Shown here: positions 36,501 through 49,208 of the stretch, in pieces
Position numbering within the stretch: the stretch's first letter is position 1
Layout of the letters: each line of letters begins with the position of its first letter
Source of the DNA: Coptis chinensis
Lineage: Eukaryota; Streptophyta; Magnoliopsida; Ranunculales; Ranunculaceae
Direction: 5' to 3'
NCBI GenBank assembly: GCA_015680905.1
Contig: CM027381.1
Span: forward strand, 89,925,501-89,989,500
Length of the DNA: 64,000 nucleotides
Program-made: the position numbers and the translations under genes
Notes under the pieces: model-generated
Seen by the model: only the letters and a program-made list of their open reading frames with translations
Database searches by the model: none
Told to the model about the DNA's origin: nothing

Positions 36501-38730
36501 TCCACAACTTTTGAGGATATATATTAAGATCAGTCCAATAACAATATATATACCTTTGAGATCCTCATCCGCTGAATAGAAGAAATATTCTCCTTCACTG
36601 ATATCTGCAACACCCTTGCAGATTATTGGAGCTTATTTTTACTTACAGATGTTGCTTAAAAGTGAGATTTATCATTCTCCTTTCCTAATATCTGCAATAC
36701 AGATCGATCTATTTATCATTCATCTTTGGAATAAGAATAGTAAAAAGAGAAGAAAAAAAAAATGCATTTTTATCTGTTTAAAAGAGAATAAACATGGCCA
36801 AATTTCGGACAATGATAGATCTCAACTTGAGATTTTAATGTTAACTCTTGGTAGCCTAATGTACTAAGAGAGCATAAATTAGTGATCTGGTGATAGGGAG
36901 CACCTTCAAGAAGTAAAAAAAAAATAAGCTCCCATTATGTCCTCTCGATTAATTGTAGATAGTAGGTCTCTTGACTGCAAGATATGCACACAAAAATCTA
37001 AGCATGAAGAACACTGCCTTCCAATGGTAGCTTACAAACAACTATACTTGTACTATGATGTCTTAGGTCACAGGCATGTAAAATAAATACTAATTTTGGT
37101 ATTCGTTAATGATCCCTCTAGCAAAAGCAACATATTGTTTTAGCAAATATATTCAGTCAAGGCTATGGTTTTTAAATTACTATAATTTGTAGTGTTCATC
37201 AATAAAATGACCAAAAAGTGGATTGTCTCGATAGATTATCAAGAAATAAGCGAACTCTATATATCTTACCTATTTTGTAACAATTTAACAATGTTTTATT
37301 AGCTTAAAGAAACAAAAAACTCTAACATAACAATAAGATAAATGTGTAATTATAAATTACCAAGTTAATATGTAACTTAAGACTTAAAGGATCACCTTAA
37401 GGAAAGCTAGGTTCCTTTCCATTGCTTTGAAGTGTAGCAATTGATCGATCAAGAACGACTTAGTATTGACTACCTGAAAACCACATTATGACAGAAAATC
37501 ATGAGAAAAAAATATATAAAATTTATTCCACTCATAAAAAAAAAATGAAAAAATAGGATTATAAGATTATGAATATATCATTACTTTTTACCAACTCATT
37601 CAATGAATGACTCAAACAATTATATGAATGTGCACTACTGAAAAAAAAAATGAACTACATACTGAGGTGTATTAGGACTGAAGCAGGAAAATATTAGAAA
37701 AACCGCATCACCATTGTTTTAGTGACAATGACAGATAATATTCACATCTAAAATTCATCTATTTGGATAAAGAGATAATCTTGGTTTCAAACAAAAGTGA
37801 AAGGCTACAACACAATAAATCAATAACCTACCGTTAACAAAAGAAGTTTGGAATTGCATCTTAAAACCGCATCAGTTGCAAAAGAGAGGATCAAAGGTAA
37901 AACAATATAATATAGATTGGTTATGTAAATATCTAAGGCCTAATCACAATACAATAAGCTACCAGTACTAAAAGAAGTTTTGAACTCATTCAAATAATTG
38001 ATATACGCTCTCATAAGATAGAAAAAAGAAAATCAAAAGCTTCTAGCTAGGATGTACTTCTAGAAAATCAAAAGGCTTTCTCGAGCAACTAACCAAAATC
38101 TCCCAAGATAGAAAATAATAGCAAATGCTTCTAGGGATACTGTTTATATTAGACTTTGACAATCATTCGGGAAAGAAGCCGTGGAATCAATTCAAGTTCA
38201 TCATACATCTTAATGTGCATAGTGAGAGATTCAATGTAATCTAGTGCATTAGTCAAACTTTATTTATTTCATAACCTATACAAACAACTTAGCAGCTTAG
38301 CATGTTCCTAATATTACCATACCCTAGCTCAACCTATCAAGTTCTAGAGCTTGAAAAACTGTATCAATAACCTATATATGCACCACCAATTCTTATAAAT
38401 GTATCCATGTCTTCTGATTATTGTACAATATCGCAGGAATAGATGTACTCAAGCTTCACATTATACTAATAGAAAACACAGTAACCACCTTTCATTTGTC
38501 TAGCTCTAATCTATTAAACTATAGTTTCAATCCTTTAAGCTTCCGAAACTGTATAAATATAACGTAGCACCCATGTAGAGAGTATAGAAAAACATATTGA
38601 CTCAAGACGAAAAGTAAAAAATATAATGACCAATCGGACATTATATAATAGCTGAAAATAAAAAATCGTACCTTCAAGCCATCGCTCAATTCGTAAACTA
38701 ATCAAATAATTTCAATAGATAATAACCCAA
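33541..38730. other. 5.2 kb AT-rich intergenic, nothing recognised
   Basis: No coding region I can support on either strand. The longest ORFs (about 60-118 codons) have no recognisable motifs. It is probably old repeat sequence decayed beyond recognition. Confidence 0.45.
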
Positions 38731-38750
38731 AAAAAAAAAAAAAAAAAAAA
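38731..38750. repeat. Poly-A tract
   Basis: About 22 A in a row. The 38865-38915 sequence just beyond it (CTCGTTTTTCAATTGAGAACTTGC) recurs at 40750-40795, so this neighbourhood contains a duplicated segment of unknown type. Confidence 0.6.
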
Positions 38751-39727
38751 ACCCGAGGTTTTCCAAACCTAGAACACTCACTGAATACGTCCGTTAGCGA
38801 AAAATAGCTTCATTGCCAAGATTGATAAATCCCAGAATAACTTACAGTGACATTCCCTAACTTCTTAAACCCATACCTCGTTTTTCAATTGAGAACTTGC
38901 AAAAAACCAAAACTTTTAAATATTTGTGTGATTGATTGTCCCTAATATTTGTGTCGATAGTTTGCTTATCGACAGAGAAGATGAGTGTTGAGACGATAGG
39001 GTAGATTAGGTAGTGTTGCAATTGCTGGTTTTTTGTTTCCAAAATATGCAAACCACATTTTGGAAGTATGACCGACTTCTTAAGACCCCTCTCCCCACCT
39101 TCCTTACAGTTGTACAATGGTCAAGGCAGCACATTCCAAACTTGTTTATTTCTTTTATCTAGGAGAGTCAACTGCTTTTAGTTTGCTAAACTAACCTTTA
39201 GCTGAAGTTGGCGTATACATATGCGTTAGGATTTTGGCTCCTAAAGTACTTTAAAACTTGTCTAAGGTGTTCTTACCGACTTTTGTTAAGGCAATTTTTT
39301 GTGTTCCAATTGTGGCTAAAAACTTTGCCAGTGTTTGTATTATACTTGTTTACTACTCATACTCCAAAGAAATAAGCAAGATGTACTTACAGATGCGGTG
39401 GAGTTGTTTTTGTAAATTGTAATCATCAGTGGCAATCAGTCATTTCGTTTAGAAGTGTTCAATATATACTGACATAAGCCAATGCTAAGAGTTTACATTT
39501 CGGTTCTGCAAAAGATTTACAAAGATGATGTTGGCTATTTCGACCTAAAGACATTACTGTATTTGACAACTTAAATAGGTATATATGTTAACTGTTGCAT
39601 TGAGATTTTCTAAACTTTTGGGTAAGCTTCGACTTCTGCCGGATATTATATATAGTAGTCCTTATAGTTGCATTGTGTGTCTCTCTCTCCTTCAATACAT
39701 TTAGGACCTCCTTTGGCTTCAAATCAC

Positions 39728-40503
39728 TCAATGACATTTCCCGCACAATTGCTTCCTCTTCACCGTGAGTTTCCCAAAGATAAGAGTGACCTTACGGGCG
39801 TAATCCGAAAGTGGATGGTTGTGAAGACCACAATCCAATTTAACTACCCACTGATCATCTTTTGTCATCTTTATACCTTTCAATACGAAAAGGACACTCA
39901 CACTTCTTTGATTTTGTCTGCTTCGGAGGTAACTCGCTTTGCTTACTTCCTTTTTCAGCCTTATATTTCCCGAACCTCTCGCAACCAAAAACAATTCTAG
40001 GTGTCCTACATGCAACAGAACCCAAATCTGACTTCTTTATCACAATGATTGTCCCAACTGATTTCCCAAGTTTTTGAGTCCATTTAAGGAGTTCATCGCG
40101 ACTGTTACAGACCTATAGATCAATACGTTAGAATCAGGATTATTGCCAAAAACAGAAAAAGGATGTGATACTAATCATTGCTAACAGTAATAAAAAAGAA
40201 TGAATGAATGAGAAAACAAAACCAATGTGGTAAATAACATACCGTATCCGTTGCAAAGACATCCGTCATATCAATTTTTTCAGATAGAGATTCAATATTG
40301 CTGACAGCTTCAGATACTATTGGTGTCTAACATTCAGAAGGGCAGTAGAGAAAAAATAAAATCTTAGATTCTCTTAGGTCAAGACAAAATAAATAAATGA
40401 GATAAACAGGGGAAAATTTACCTCCACTTCCTGTTGAGGGACTTCGGACTGGAATTGAACTTCACCAGCAAATTCAACATTATCTGTTGCTTGCTCGTTG
40501 CTC
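39728..40503 (-). pseudogene. FAR1/MULE-type DNA-binding domain fragment, 3 exons, frameshifted
   Basis: The minus-strand exons 40503-40422, 40326-40243 and 40112-39728 join in frame with GT-AG introns. The product has an acidic N-terminal part (ending MTDVFATDT) and then a FAR1-like zinc-binding region: SRDELLKWTQKLGKSVG, FGCERFGKY, KKCECPFRIERY, and, after a shift, WVVKLDCGLHNHPLS. This Cys...Cys...His-x-His pattern is that of FAR1-related factors and MULE-encoded proteins. A duplicated AAAAGATGA stretch near 39858 introduces a stop and shifts frame, and no transposase core follows. It is a broken fragment, either of a MULE gene or of a FAR1-related host gene. Confidence 0.65.
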
Positions 40504-41169
40504 CTACAAAAAAGAGTATCCAATATGTGGATTACTGGTAGATGAAGTCAATTTTAATAAGTGAATATATTAGATTAAAAAATACAAATATAAATTTTAC
40601 CTCTTTAAATGTTATAAAAGATTTGGCTAACACCTCATACTATGCTGACAAAACAATCTTGGTGACTCATAGGGTGATGAGATGCGGGTGAAGAAAAGTG
40701 ATATCAACATTACGTCACATGAAAAAGGTAATTAAACTTAAACCCAAACCTCATTTTTCAATTGGGAACTTGCAAAAAACCAAAACTTCCATATCAATGT
40801 GAATGACAACAAACAAACAAACTCTATCTTACTTCCTATTTAGTTTTTTTTTCTTATAGCTTGTTTCTCTTTTTTATCGACAGTTTTTTTCCTCATAATC
40901 TTCCTTTTTTCTCTCCTGATTTTTATAGTTCTAATTTCCCGTGAGTAAAAAGTGGGTACTTAAACTTTGCTGAGGTGGGGGACTGATTCTAAGATACTAC
41001 TAAGCTTACCAAGGATATCACACCGATGTAATTATGTACACAGATGCAGCTATGCTTTTCACAACAGGTCAATGTAGTAGTATATGACAATTTTTTAGAA
41101 GTAACCAATCACACTTGATGCAATTACTGCTCCTCATGTAGAAATAAATAGTATGAACTTCAGAATTAC

Positions 41170-41830
41170 CTGCCGGATATGGTGCTTGATTTGTAGGAAT
41201 ATGTGTTTGCTTTGTTAATGCATTGACATTGGCCCCACGAAATTGCACTATGTGGTGCCCCGGCATTGCATAACCATGAATTGCGGATAGCCCCGGTTCT
41301 TTGGGAAGAGGTTGATCACGATTGCCCATATGGATAGATAGCGCGTTGAGACTACTTGGTATGCCATATATTTGAAGGTATTGCTGACCCAAATACGGAT
41401 TGATAACACCTTGCTGAACCTAAGTTAAATCCAGAGAAAGTCAGCAAGTCAGCTTTGTAGGAACCATAATCATTCACTTCCTTTTCAATTTTATCTCAAA
41501 AGTTCAGATCCCAACCCGTGGGTGGACATAATCAGGTCCATATGATGTGTACCTGCACAACAATAACAAACATGAAATTCTCTGTGAAACATATATCTGA
41601 ACATACATCAGCCAATATGGGTGACAATTTACTTTTTTATCCTAAGGTGCTACTTAATTGATGAATCGTGAATAGTGTGAGATCCTGGAGAAGACTACTC
41701 ACCCATATTGAGGGTATGCAAATCCTTGTTGGTAGTCGTAAGTGATTGGCTGGTGGTAACTGGGGCTTCATTCCAATGTAGGGCCTCGAGCTTTGCCCCT
41801 TAGAGTTCTACTTCTCCTTGAACTTTCTCT
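41170..41830 (-). pseudogene. C-terminal exons of an RRM-family RNA-binding protein, fragment
   Basis: Three minus-strand exons are visible: about 41830-41703 (ends SYHQPITYDYQQGFAYPQYG), 41552-41516 (YTSYGPDYVHPR) and 41419-41170. The last contains GVINPYLGQQYLQIYGIPSS and GYAMPGHHIVQF, and ends APYPAG at a normal donor. This Tyr/Gln/Pro-rich tail is characteristic of the small plant RBP24/RBM38-like proteins with one N-terminal RRM. The RRM itself is absent upstream, and a stop or frame break lies near 41778 (TTGGAATGAAG). It is therefore a fragment, placed 0.7 kb upstream of the FAR1-like fragment on the same strand. Confidence 0.7.
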
Positions 41831-42429
41831 AGTTTAACTAAAAAAGCTTGCTCAAGCACATAAGATAAGTGACTAAAGATTGTCACCCATATCCCTAGTC
41901 TGTGGGTATGTGGGAGGGTCTCACCTTAGTTTGATACATTCTTCCCAGGCCATTACAGTACCACTAATGATGAATATGATTTGCTGAATTATGGCTTTGT
42001 TGGTCATACTAAGCCAAATTGATTTGATTGATCGATGATTGCAACAAAAAGCTAGGCTTGTTTAGTGAGCACTCTTATTGACTTATTAAGTTGTTGTTTC
42101 ATAGGGGTATGCAATAATTAACAAATCAAATATAATTCACAGCATTATTCAAGTTCATACAAATTCATCAAACACCATGTATACAATAAACACCACTAAT
42201 AGAGTTTATACAATCCATAATTTAAAGATATTGAGAAAGAGTGTAAATCATTGTTGAACTCTATATTGTCTAAATTAAGTATCCAATCAGTAAAGAAAAA
42301 AATACAAAAAAAGGAATCGTTGTACCTTGATCGATACTCATTTCCTCACAATGGACAACGATGAAGAATCTTCCGGAGTAGCAAAGAACACGTGGAATCA
42401 TCTATTTAATCATCGAAAAAGTAAAATGA

Positions 42430-42759
42430 AATGAAAAAAAAGGATAAAGAAGTGAGCTTTAAACCTTTCTTCTCAATGGAAATATAGCAATATATATATA
42501 TTTTTTATGCGTAGGTCTTTGGACGTTTGGAGTGTTTCGAGATTTGTTGGTACTGTATGTAAGCTCTGGTTAGAATTTGAGGAGGCCAGACTTTTTAAGT
42601 GGTTCGGCCAGTTTTTTCTCCACTTTTTCCTTAATCCATCCTGATTTCTCGTGAGTAAAAAGGGTACTTAAAATTAGCCTACGTGGACACCCTCAGAGAG
42701 CAGGAAAAGAGACTGCTATTATATATATATAAAGATATATGAATGAAATATAAAATATG
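42430..42759. other. Intergenic with a segment repeated from 40870-40970
   Basis: Positions 42602-42685 (CAGTTTTTTCTCCAC, then TTCTCGTGAGTAAAAAGGGTACTTAAA) resemble 40880-40970. The repeat type is unknown. No gene. Confidence 0.4.
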
Positions 42760-43066
42760 TCATTTTCGTATGTCAATTATATATGTCAACGTAGCCAGCC
42801 CAATATGTGGGGGTTTTCCTTCATACACTAACTCCTCCTTATTTCCTAAACTAGCTCCCACTGCACCTTTACAACCACATCTGTCATGAAGTTGGCCTTC
42901 ACACCAAGTATGAGATAGAAAGAGATACTGAACCTTTGACTTGCATGCTACCCATCTATTTTGCATTTCCCATGGAATAGTTCCAGAACTAAAAGCATAA
43001 ATGGGCGCCTGTGAGTCTGATTCCACCCAAATGTGTAACTAGTTCCGAGCAATGACAATCTATATA
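42760..43066 (-). pseudogene. LINE RNase H-domain fragment
   Basis: The minus-strand sequence reads VESDSQAPIYAFSSGTIPW, LSHTW and VYEGKPPHIGL, the closing part of the RNase H (RVT_3) domain of plant non-LTR retrotransposons. Two frame changes are needed around LSHTW (one frame gives ANFMTDVV). The upstream part continues across the LTR-element insertion at 63178-63240, so the LINE was here first. Confidence 0.65.
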
Positions 43067-43071
43067 CTTCC

Positions 43072-43505
43072 TGTAGATGTTGGTTATTTTGGGACTACGA
43101 CCTGATGATTTGTTGGATAGGAAATGGCTGCACTCTTCTTGGGATAAGAGTTGTCTACGTATCAAGTTTCTCAGGGTAAATTTGAATCAAGCCTTACGTA
43201 GTTCATCTCTCTCTATTTATAGATGTGTGCTTGAACCGTTATGGATTGCAGATCCACCTTGTGTGCTATCTTAGTGATTCGTCATTAATGTGTTGTTACA
43301 AAGTTAATGTTTTCTTGATTGTGGCATTGATTGAGCTCCAAGATTGTGCTAGTTGATATCTTTCCATGAATGGTCAGAATCTTCTTTGGTGACGACACTG
43401 GATCTTTGTCGGTCGTTGGTGCGATCCGATGTTGTGGGACCAGCTGAAGTAAGACGTCTGTCATGTGGACACGTGCTCTGTAGTGTAGAACGGAGGGTAC
43501 TTACA
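43072..43505 (-). repeat. 3' LTR of the Tat element
   Basis: 434 bp, the downstream LTR in the element's own direction. On the minus strand the purine run AAATAAAGGGGGTTG just before it (43507-43521) is the likely polypurine tract. A minus-strand TATAAATA lies at 43214-43221. Confidence 0.9.
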
Positions 43506-43801
43506 CAACCCCCTTTATTTTTTATTCGTTCATTGGACAGCTGTTGCGTGGAAGGAGAACGGTTAAAAAGTAAAGTTGGAAAGCACGTGTCTGACAGCTA
43601 TTTTGTTTTGAATTTAGGTTTCGGGGAATGTACGGAAACTGTTGGGTTGGATCCGTGGGCTCCGAGTTACGGCGATTTGTGGGCGAGTAATGATTTATGT
43701 TTTGGGAACACGGAACGTTTTGATTGTCTCGAGGTGTATGAGCAGTTGAGGGGTTTTTTGACTTGTAAAAACTTTTTGTTTGTTTACTTTTCAACCAAAG
43801 G

Positions 43802-43856
<55 letters not shown>
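43802..43856. repeat. Poly-A tract of 55
   Basis: An uninterrupted run of 55 A on the + strand, 46 bp before the antisense ORF start. It lies inside the Tat element. It is either a slippage-expanded tract or an assembly artefact. Confidence 0.9.
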
Positions 43857-43858
<2 letters not shown>

Positions 43859-43901
43859 TCTCATCCCTTGCCATTAGGTTCGTGTTTTTAACTTTAGAAA
43901 T

Positions 43902-46422
43902 TTGAGCTTTCCTTCTTTCTTTGATTGTGCAATGTCTATGACTAGTGATAGTTTTAGTGGTGAGGTTGAAGTTGGTAAATGGAAAGAGAGAATGGTAAGT
44001 GACGAAGAAGTTGAGGATAAGGTTCGTAGTGGTGATGAGGCTTCGTCGTCTTCTTTGTTGGAGACGGTGGATGAGAGGAAGCCTAAGTCGGTAGATTGTT
44101 ATGCCGCTTTGAGGAAGGAGTTTGGTTGGGTGAAATCCGATCTGTCTGTGTACGATCTGGCTGGGGAGAAGAATTTATATACTAACGACTACGTTCCTTG
44201 GGGTGGAGGAGTAGTTGTTTGTTATGGGCAGTTGAAGGCTGGGATGAGGCTGCCCTTTTCCCGTCTTATTGTGAAGGTTTTGAACTTTTTGGGGAAAGCC
44301 CCCTGTCAACTCGTGGGGAACAGTTGGAGGATTCTCCATGTGTTGGATTTGTTGAATGACAGGGGCTACAACATTTGTTTAAACGATGTGACGGAGCACT
44401 TTGTTGTGAGGAGGTTGGGTGTTGTGAACTTTAGTTTTCATGTTTATAAGGGGAAGTCTCTTGTTATTATGGAGGTGAGTAAGGAGGAATGGAGGCGTAA
44501 GCCATTGTTGGCTGTAGGTAGATATTGCCCGCCTGGTTTGGAGATTGATAAACGTGTTGTACAATCTCGTGGTAGGTCGTTGGTTGTAGGTCGTAATATA
44601 TGTGTTTTAAATTATAATTTGGACGTTTTGATTTATTTGGGTTGTTTTTGTAGAGATTACAATCCGTTTTCGTACAAAGAACAGTGTTATTGAAAGGTTT
44701 GCTTGTTTGAGTTTGGAGGATAAGCAAGCTTTGTTGGGGGAGGTTACTTTAAGAGGCGTGGAGGGAAGAAAATCAACCGTAAGAGGCTGGAGCAAAAGGC
44801 TAGGGCTCGCAAGGTAGTGGTTGAACTTTCTGATTCTAGCTCGGAATCTGCCATGGAGAGGGAGAGTCAAAAGAAAGCACCTGTTTCTGGAATGAAAAGG
44901 AGTGGAGGTAATGGTGACAGTCGTTCTGGTGGAGCTAGGACGTCTGGTGGGGTCGCTGAACACCATTCTAGCGTGGTGAGGGCGGCTGGAGGGGTGACGC
45001 CTTCCAGATGTTCTGAGTTGGGTGACGCAAATCGTTTGTTATCCCAACGTTCTGAGTTGGGTGATGCAAATCGTTTGGCACCCCAACGTTCTAAGCTGGG
45101 GGATGGAGGGCGCTCTGCGTCCAACCGTTTCTCCTCTGGTGATGCAGATCGTTCTGCATCCAACTGCTTCTCCTCTGGAGATGCGGGTGCTAGAAGTGCT
45201 GGTGGTGCTGCAGGTGGCAGTGCTGGTGGGGAGGGTGATGCTCCCACTTCATTCCAGAAGCCTAATCTGAAAAGGCGTTCCGAAGTGGTTGAGTCGGAGG
45301 GGGCTAAGAAGACCCAAACTGAGTCTGAAGACCGACCTGGTACTGTTGCTTGAAGGTCGCTCGTTTTCAGGTCGGGTTCATCTGGAGAGGATGAACCTGA
45401 TTGATTTGGCTGTTGATGCTGGGGTGGTTGAGGCCCGTGGAAAAAAGAAAGTTGGTGAGGCTGAGCTTGTTGCTGAGCAGGGCAAAGGGTCAGGAAGTAC
45501 GGACCAAAGTAAGAAGAGTGATAGTGTTATCTTTGATAGAATGGTTACGTATGAGGACCCCTACAGTTTGTTGCCGAAGTTTGTTGTGAATAGTGACTGT
45601 AGCTTCAAGTCCCCTTTGGTTGGTGGGGCGTTGTTGGAGAGTATTGTGCTTGCCGGGGATAGGCGCAAGCTGGATAATAAGGGCCTGGAAGTGAACTTGG
45701 TAGAGATGGAACGGTCGTTGTGCTATGTGAGTATTCTTCCGTTATGAGCTTGCTCCTTTTGGGTCTTGTTGATTTTGATCCACTCTAATGTCTATATTTG
45801 TTATCTTGTTTGCTAGGTTCTGGCAATGTATAGGAAGCTGAAGGATATGGCGTCTATCTCCGACTGTTACAAGAAGGAGCTGGATGTCAGCAAGCAAACT
45901 TGTAGCAGACTGGTGGCTGAACAGCAAGTGAGAGAACGGAGGTTGCAGGGCTAAGGGATCAAGTGCAATAGTTGGGTGGTAAAGTGCCTCTGTTGCAACC
46001 CGCCTGGATTCTGCAAAGCTGGAGGTTCAACAATGGGTCGATGAGTGCAAGAGGCTGCACTCCGTTGCTGAACGAGCTAAGACTGCATATAACGACTTGG
46101 TGGACACGGTGGAGAGTGGCGACGTTTACGTGCTGATGGATGATTATATTGAGGCATTGGATAAGTATGATCGCCTTAAGATGTCTGTTGAAAGTGGGGC
46201 TGCAACAGTGTCTGCTGCAGATGCTGGTATAGATGCTAGTAGACTATCTGATATGCCATCTGACCAAGTCGTTGTTACCACCCGGTTGCTCCAAATTTGC
46301 CTCCTTCATTGTTTCGGTTTGGATGTTTCTGAAGTTGTTGTTTATCAGGTTACCAGTTCTGGTGTTGTAGAGGGTGGTGATCTGGACCCTTTGAATGTGG
46401 ATAATCTTTCTTGTGTCAATTG
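43902..46422 (+). pseudogene. Antisense ORF of the Tat element, interrupted
   Basis: It runs against gag-pol, between the integrase end and the 3' LTR, like the antisense ORFs known in Tat/Grande-type elements (putative gypsy-type transposon protein). The first block, 43902-44693, has an acidic start and a globular part with MRLPFSRLIVKVLNFLGKAP, LVGNSWRILHVLDLL and GRYCPPGLEI. A likely intron leads to RFRTKNSVIERFACLSLEDK (about 44655-44735). The second block, 44817-45353, is a Ser/Gly-rich linker with imperfect SELGDANRL repeats. The third (about 45356-45745) and fourth (45817-46422) are in other frames. The fourth, after an intron, is rich in charged helices and looks coiled-coil. At least two frame breaks (near 44760 and 45350) make it a pseudogene. 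Function is unknown even in the family. Confidence 0.65.
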
Positions 46423-46486
46423 ATTCTGAACGTCTTGTGTTTGTCCCTAGGTGTACGCCCTGATTCGTTCCTTTTGGGGGAACTTC

Positions 46487-49203
46487 TGTAAAGACTCAAA
46501 TTCGTGTTAAGGGTATTTTTGTAAATTTCATATTTAACTTAGGGACATTTAGGTAATTGGTTGGTCGGGTTTACATTTCAAACTTACTTAACTTAATGAA
46601 ACTTAACTCAAACTCATAAGCCACATAAGGTAAGCAACTCATATGCGAAAATTAGACAAAATGTCGGTTAGCGGCTTTTCTGCGTTAGATGCTGGCACGA
46701 GTTAACATCTTACATGCATGAGTGGGTTATCGTTATAGCCTGCAGTGGGATAGAATGTAGGAGATTAAATTAAGCTGGATGGGCCGAAAAATAATTTCGA
46801 CGCTAAGTCAAATTAGTTAGTGGTTAGGAGTGAATTATGCTTTAGGCCTAATTTAGACAATTGGGCTTGGGTCTTAATAACTAAAACATGTGAAGACAAA
46901 AAACAAAACAAAATCACACCAATTTCTCCTTCTTCTCCATTTCGCAACTACTGAAAACCTAGGAGAGAGAAAACTCCATTCGTCCATTTTCATCGATTCA
47001 ATCCAAAGATTTTCGCAACCCATCTCTTGTAAACACTAAAGTCAAGTGTGGAGCTTAGAAATTGTGAACGTGCCGGAGTGGCTATCGGGTTTTCTTCTCG
47101 CGACAACGTGAGATTTGAATTTCCTCGAATTCCGTCGTACCAAAGTGAAAGGTGAGTTAGTTTTATTCTCAATTAGATAGTTAAAACCCAATTTCGATGG
47201 AATTGGATATATTGATGAAAATAATTGATTGGGGGTTTTAAATTTCAGCAGTAGCAATTTGGAGACGCTAGAGTGGAGCGATATTGGTGGAGCAAAAAGC
47301 TAAGGAGCTATTCTTACTGACTTGGTAAGGATTTCGATATATTTAATCTATTTAGAGAAGTTATGTTAGTTATATACTTGTTTAGAATTAGGCCGATTAA
47401 TGAATGATTAGGAAGGAGCACAACCGTAATTGTTGCTAGATTTAATAGGAATCGAAGGGTGTGGAATTTGTTGTAGTTGGAAATTTGGAAGTGATATGAT
47501 TGGTGTTGACGTGATGTACAGTGCTAGAAATGGCCTGTAGCTCTGTTAATTGTAGTTAGAGGAAGAATTTCTTGAAACCAAATTCGTAGCGTCGAGATTC
47601 TTCTCAACTTACGTTAGATAAGAGTTCTCGCTCGTTCGATAAATTCTAATAACCGTCGTATATGTATATGATGTTATAGGAGTTAAATAAGAGTGGATTC
47701 GGTGAAGCGGGCTTGATTCGGTTGAGTGGGTTTGAGAAGAACGGAGCTTGCTAAGGTAGGAACTTACATACCAATATATAGCATGCTTATTTTCATGCAT
47801 GATTTGATTGTTTTAAATTGGGAAAGATAGTTTGCGTATCAACCATGCATGTATATGTGATATTCATGTTTTGCATTATATTTACTCGATATAAACTAAA
47901 TATATGAATAGCTTTCGTGTGAAATGGTTTTGCGAAATCTGGGTAGCAGGAATTTATTTTCTTTGTTAAAAGAGCAAAACTGGTTTTGGGAAGGGTTCTC
48001 GTCTCTTGTCTCAGTAAGGAGACAGAGAGATGGATTTTGTAATGCGGGTAAGGATTACCCGATTATTTGTAACTATGTGTGAGGTTTTGGATTGTTCCAC
48101 GGATGGTTAGTTGTTATTTACGATGATTCGCCGTTTGGGAATCATCGGTTGTCATTTACTATGACTGGCCCGTTTGAGAGTCATAGGTTGCATTACTCGA
48201 TTGTTGGAAATTCAGGAACTCACACATACAGAACCAACAGTTTTAAAAGAAAAACTAAATATGTATCTATAGTATTTGGAAATAACCGATAATACGAGTA
48301 TATATATATTACTATGCTTATCACGAGGGGATTTAGAAAAGGAATTGTGAATTCCTATAAAGAAGGAACTGTTGTCGCATTTCCGAAGACGGCAGTTCGC
48401 TCTAGGATTCCAACTGTGGTGTACACCTTTCGAGGTGGTGGGCCACCTTTAAAGGGATGCATCACTGGATGTAGTCCGGGAATTCCTTTTCTACTTTTCT
48501 AGATAACCATGCTTGTACGTGTCATGCTGTATGGTGCTTAGCTTGTGTGAGGTTACATGCTTACCTCGATGAGGTTTAGACGCGAGGAGTGAGAGTTTAG
48601 TCCACTCGGATGTGTCGATCCCGAAAGCGGTCTGCGGTCGTCGAACGGTTGACCACCGTAAGTTAGGTGACAGCCCGTATGGAGGTCGTGGTTACAGGGC
48701 CCACCTGAGCCCTAAAAGCTCTAGAGATTTTGTGTGTACGAACACAACAACGGCATTTCAGCTCCCTGCCGATAAAATCAGGAAAACAACGGTGCATGGT
48801 TCACATTGGGAAGTACTGAACCGAGATATTCCCGCGGATCGGGCCGAAAACCGGTCCACCCTCACCATTCTAATAGGATGCAGCGGCCACAATAGTTGTA
48901 TGATGATTGTGAAAAACTCTATTTTGAATATTAAAGAAGCATGCCGATATGATTGATGTTACACTCAATCATTTTGTGGATATCTATATATATCTTTCTG
49001 TTGTTTAGAAAGTAGGTTTTATATGGAAATGGTTGTTGGAAGATTTTTTTTATGCGATGTCCAGGTTATGATAGGTTTTTCGTATACGAAATGTCGATTA
49101 AACAAAGGAGGCTCTGCCGAAATTTTGATAGAATCAGGATAGCGACCGCCTCGAGATTCATCTTCGCGTCCTCGGGATGTGTGTTGGGTCTCAGGGCATT
49201 ACA
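46487..49203. mobile_element. Solo LTR, 2717 bp
   Basis: Begins TGTAAAGACTC and ends GGGTCTCAGGGCATTACA. It is flanked by a 5-bp duplication ACTTC at 46482-46486 and 49204-49208. There is no internal coding sequence and no second LTR, so an LTR-LTR recombination has removed the interior. The size and end sequence suggest a Ty3/gypsy chromovirus-type LTR, but that is inference. The ORFs inside are not genes. Confidence 0.85.
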
Positions 49204-49208
49204 ACTTC

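Noticed and set aside
43353..43877. 174-codon ORF ending in a long lysine run
   Set aside because: It starts inside the LTR and its end is the translated poly-A tract. No family resemblance.
44867..45247. Minus-strand Pro/Ala/Ser-rich ORF of 126 codons
   Set aside because: It is the shadow of the Ser/Gly-rich linker of the antisense ORF on the + strand.
48612..48956. 114-codon ORF inside the solo LTR
   Set aside because: Non-coding LTR sequence; no motifs and no gene context.
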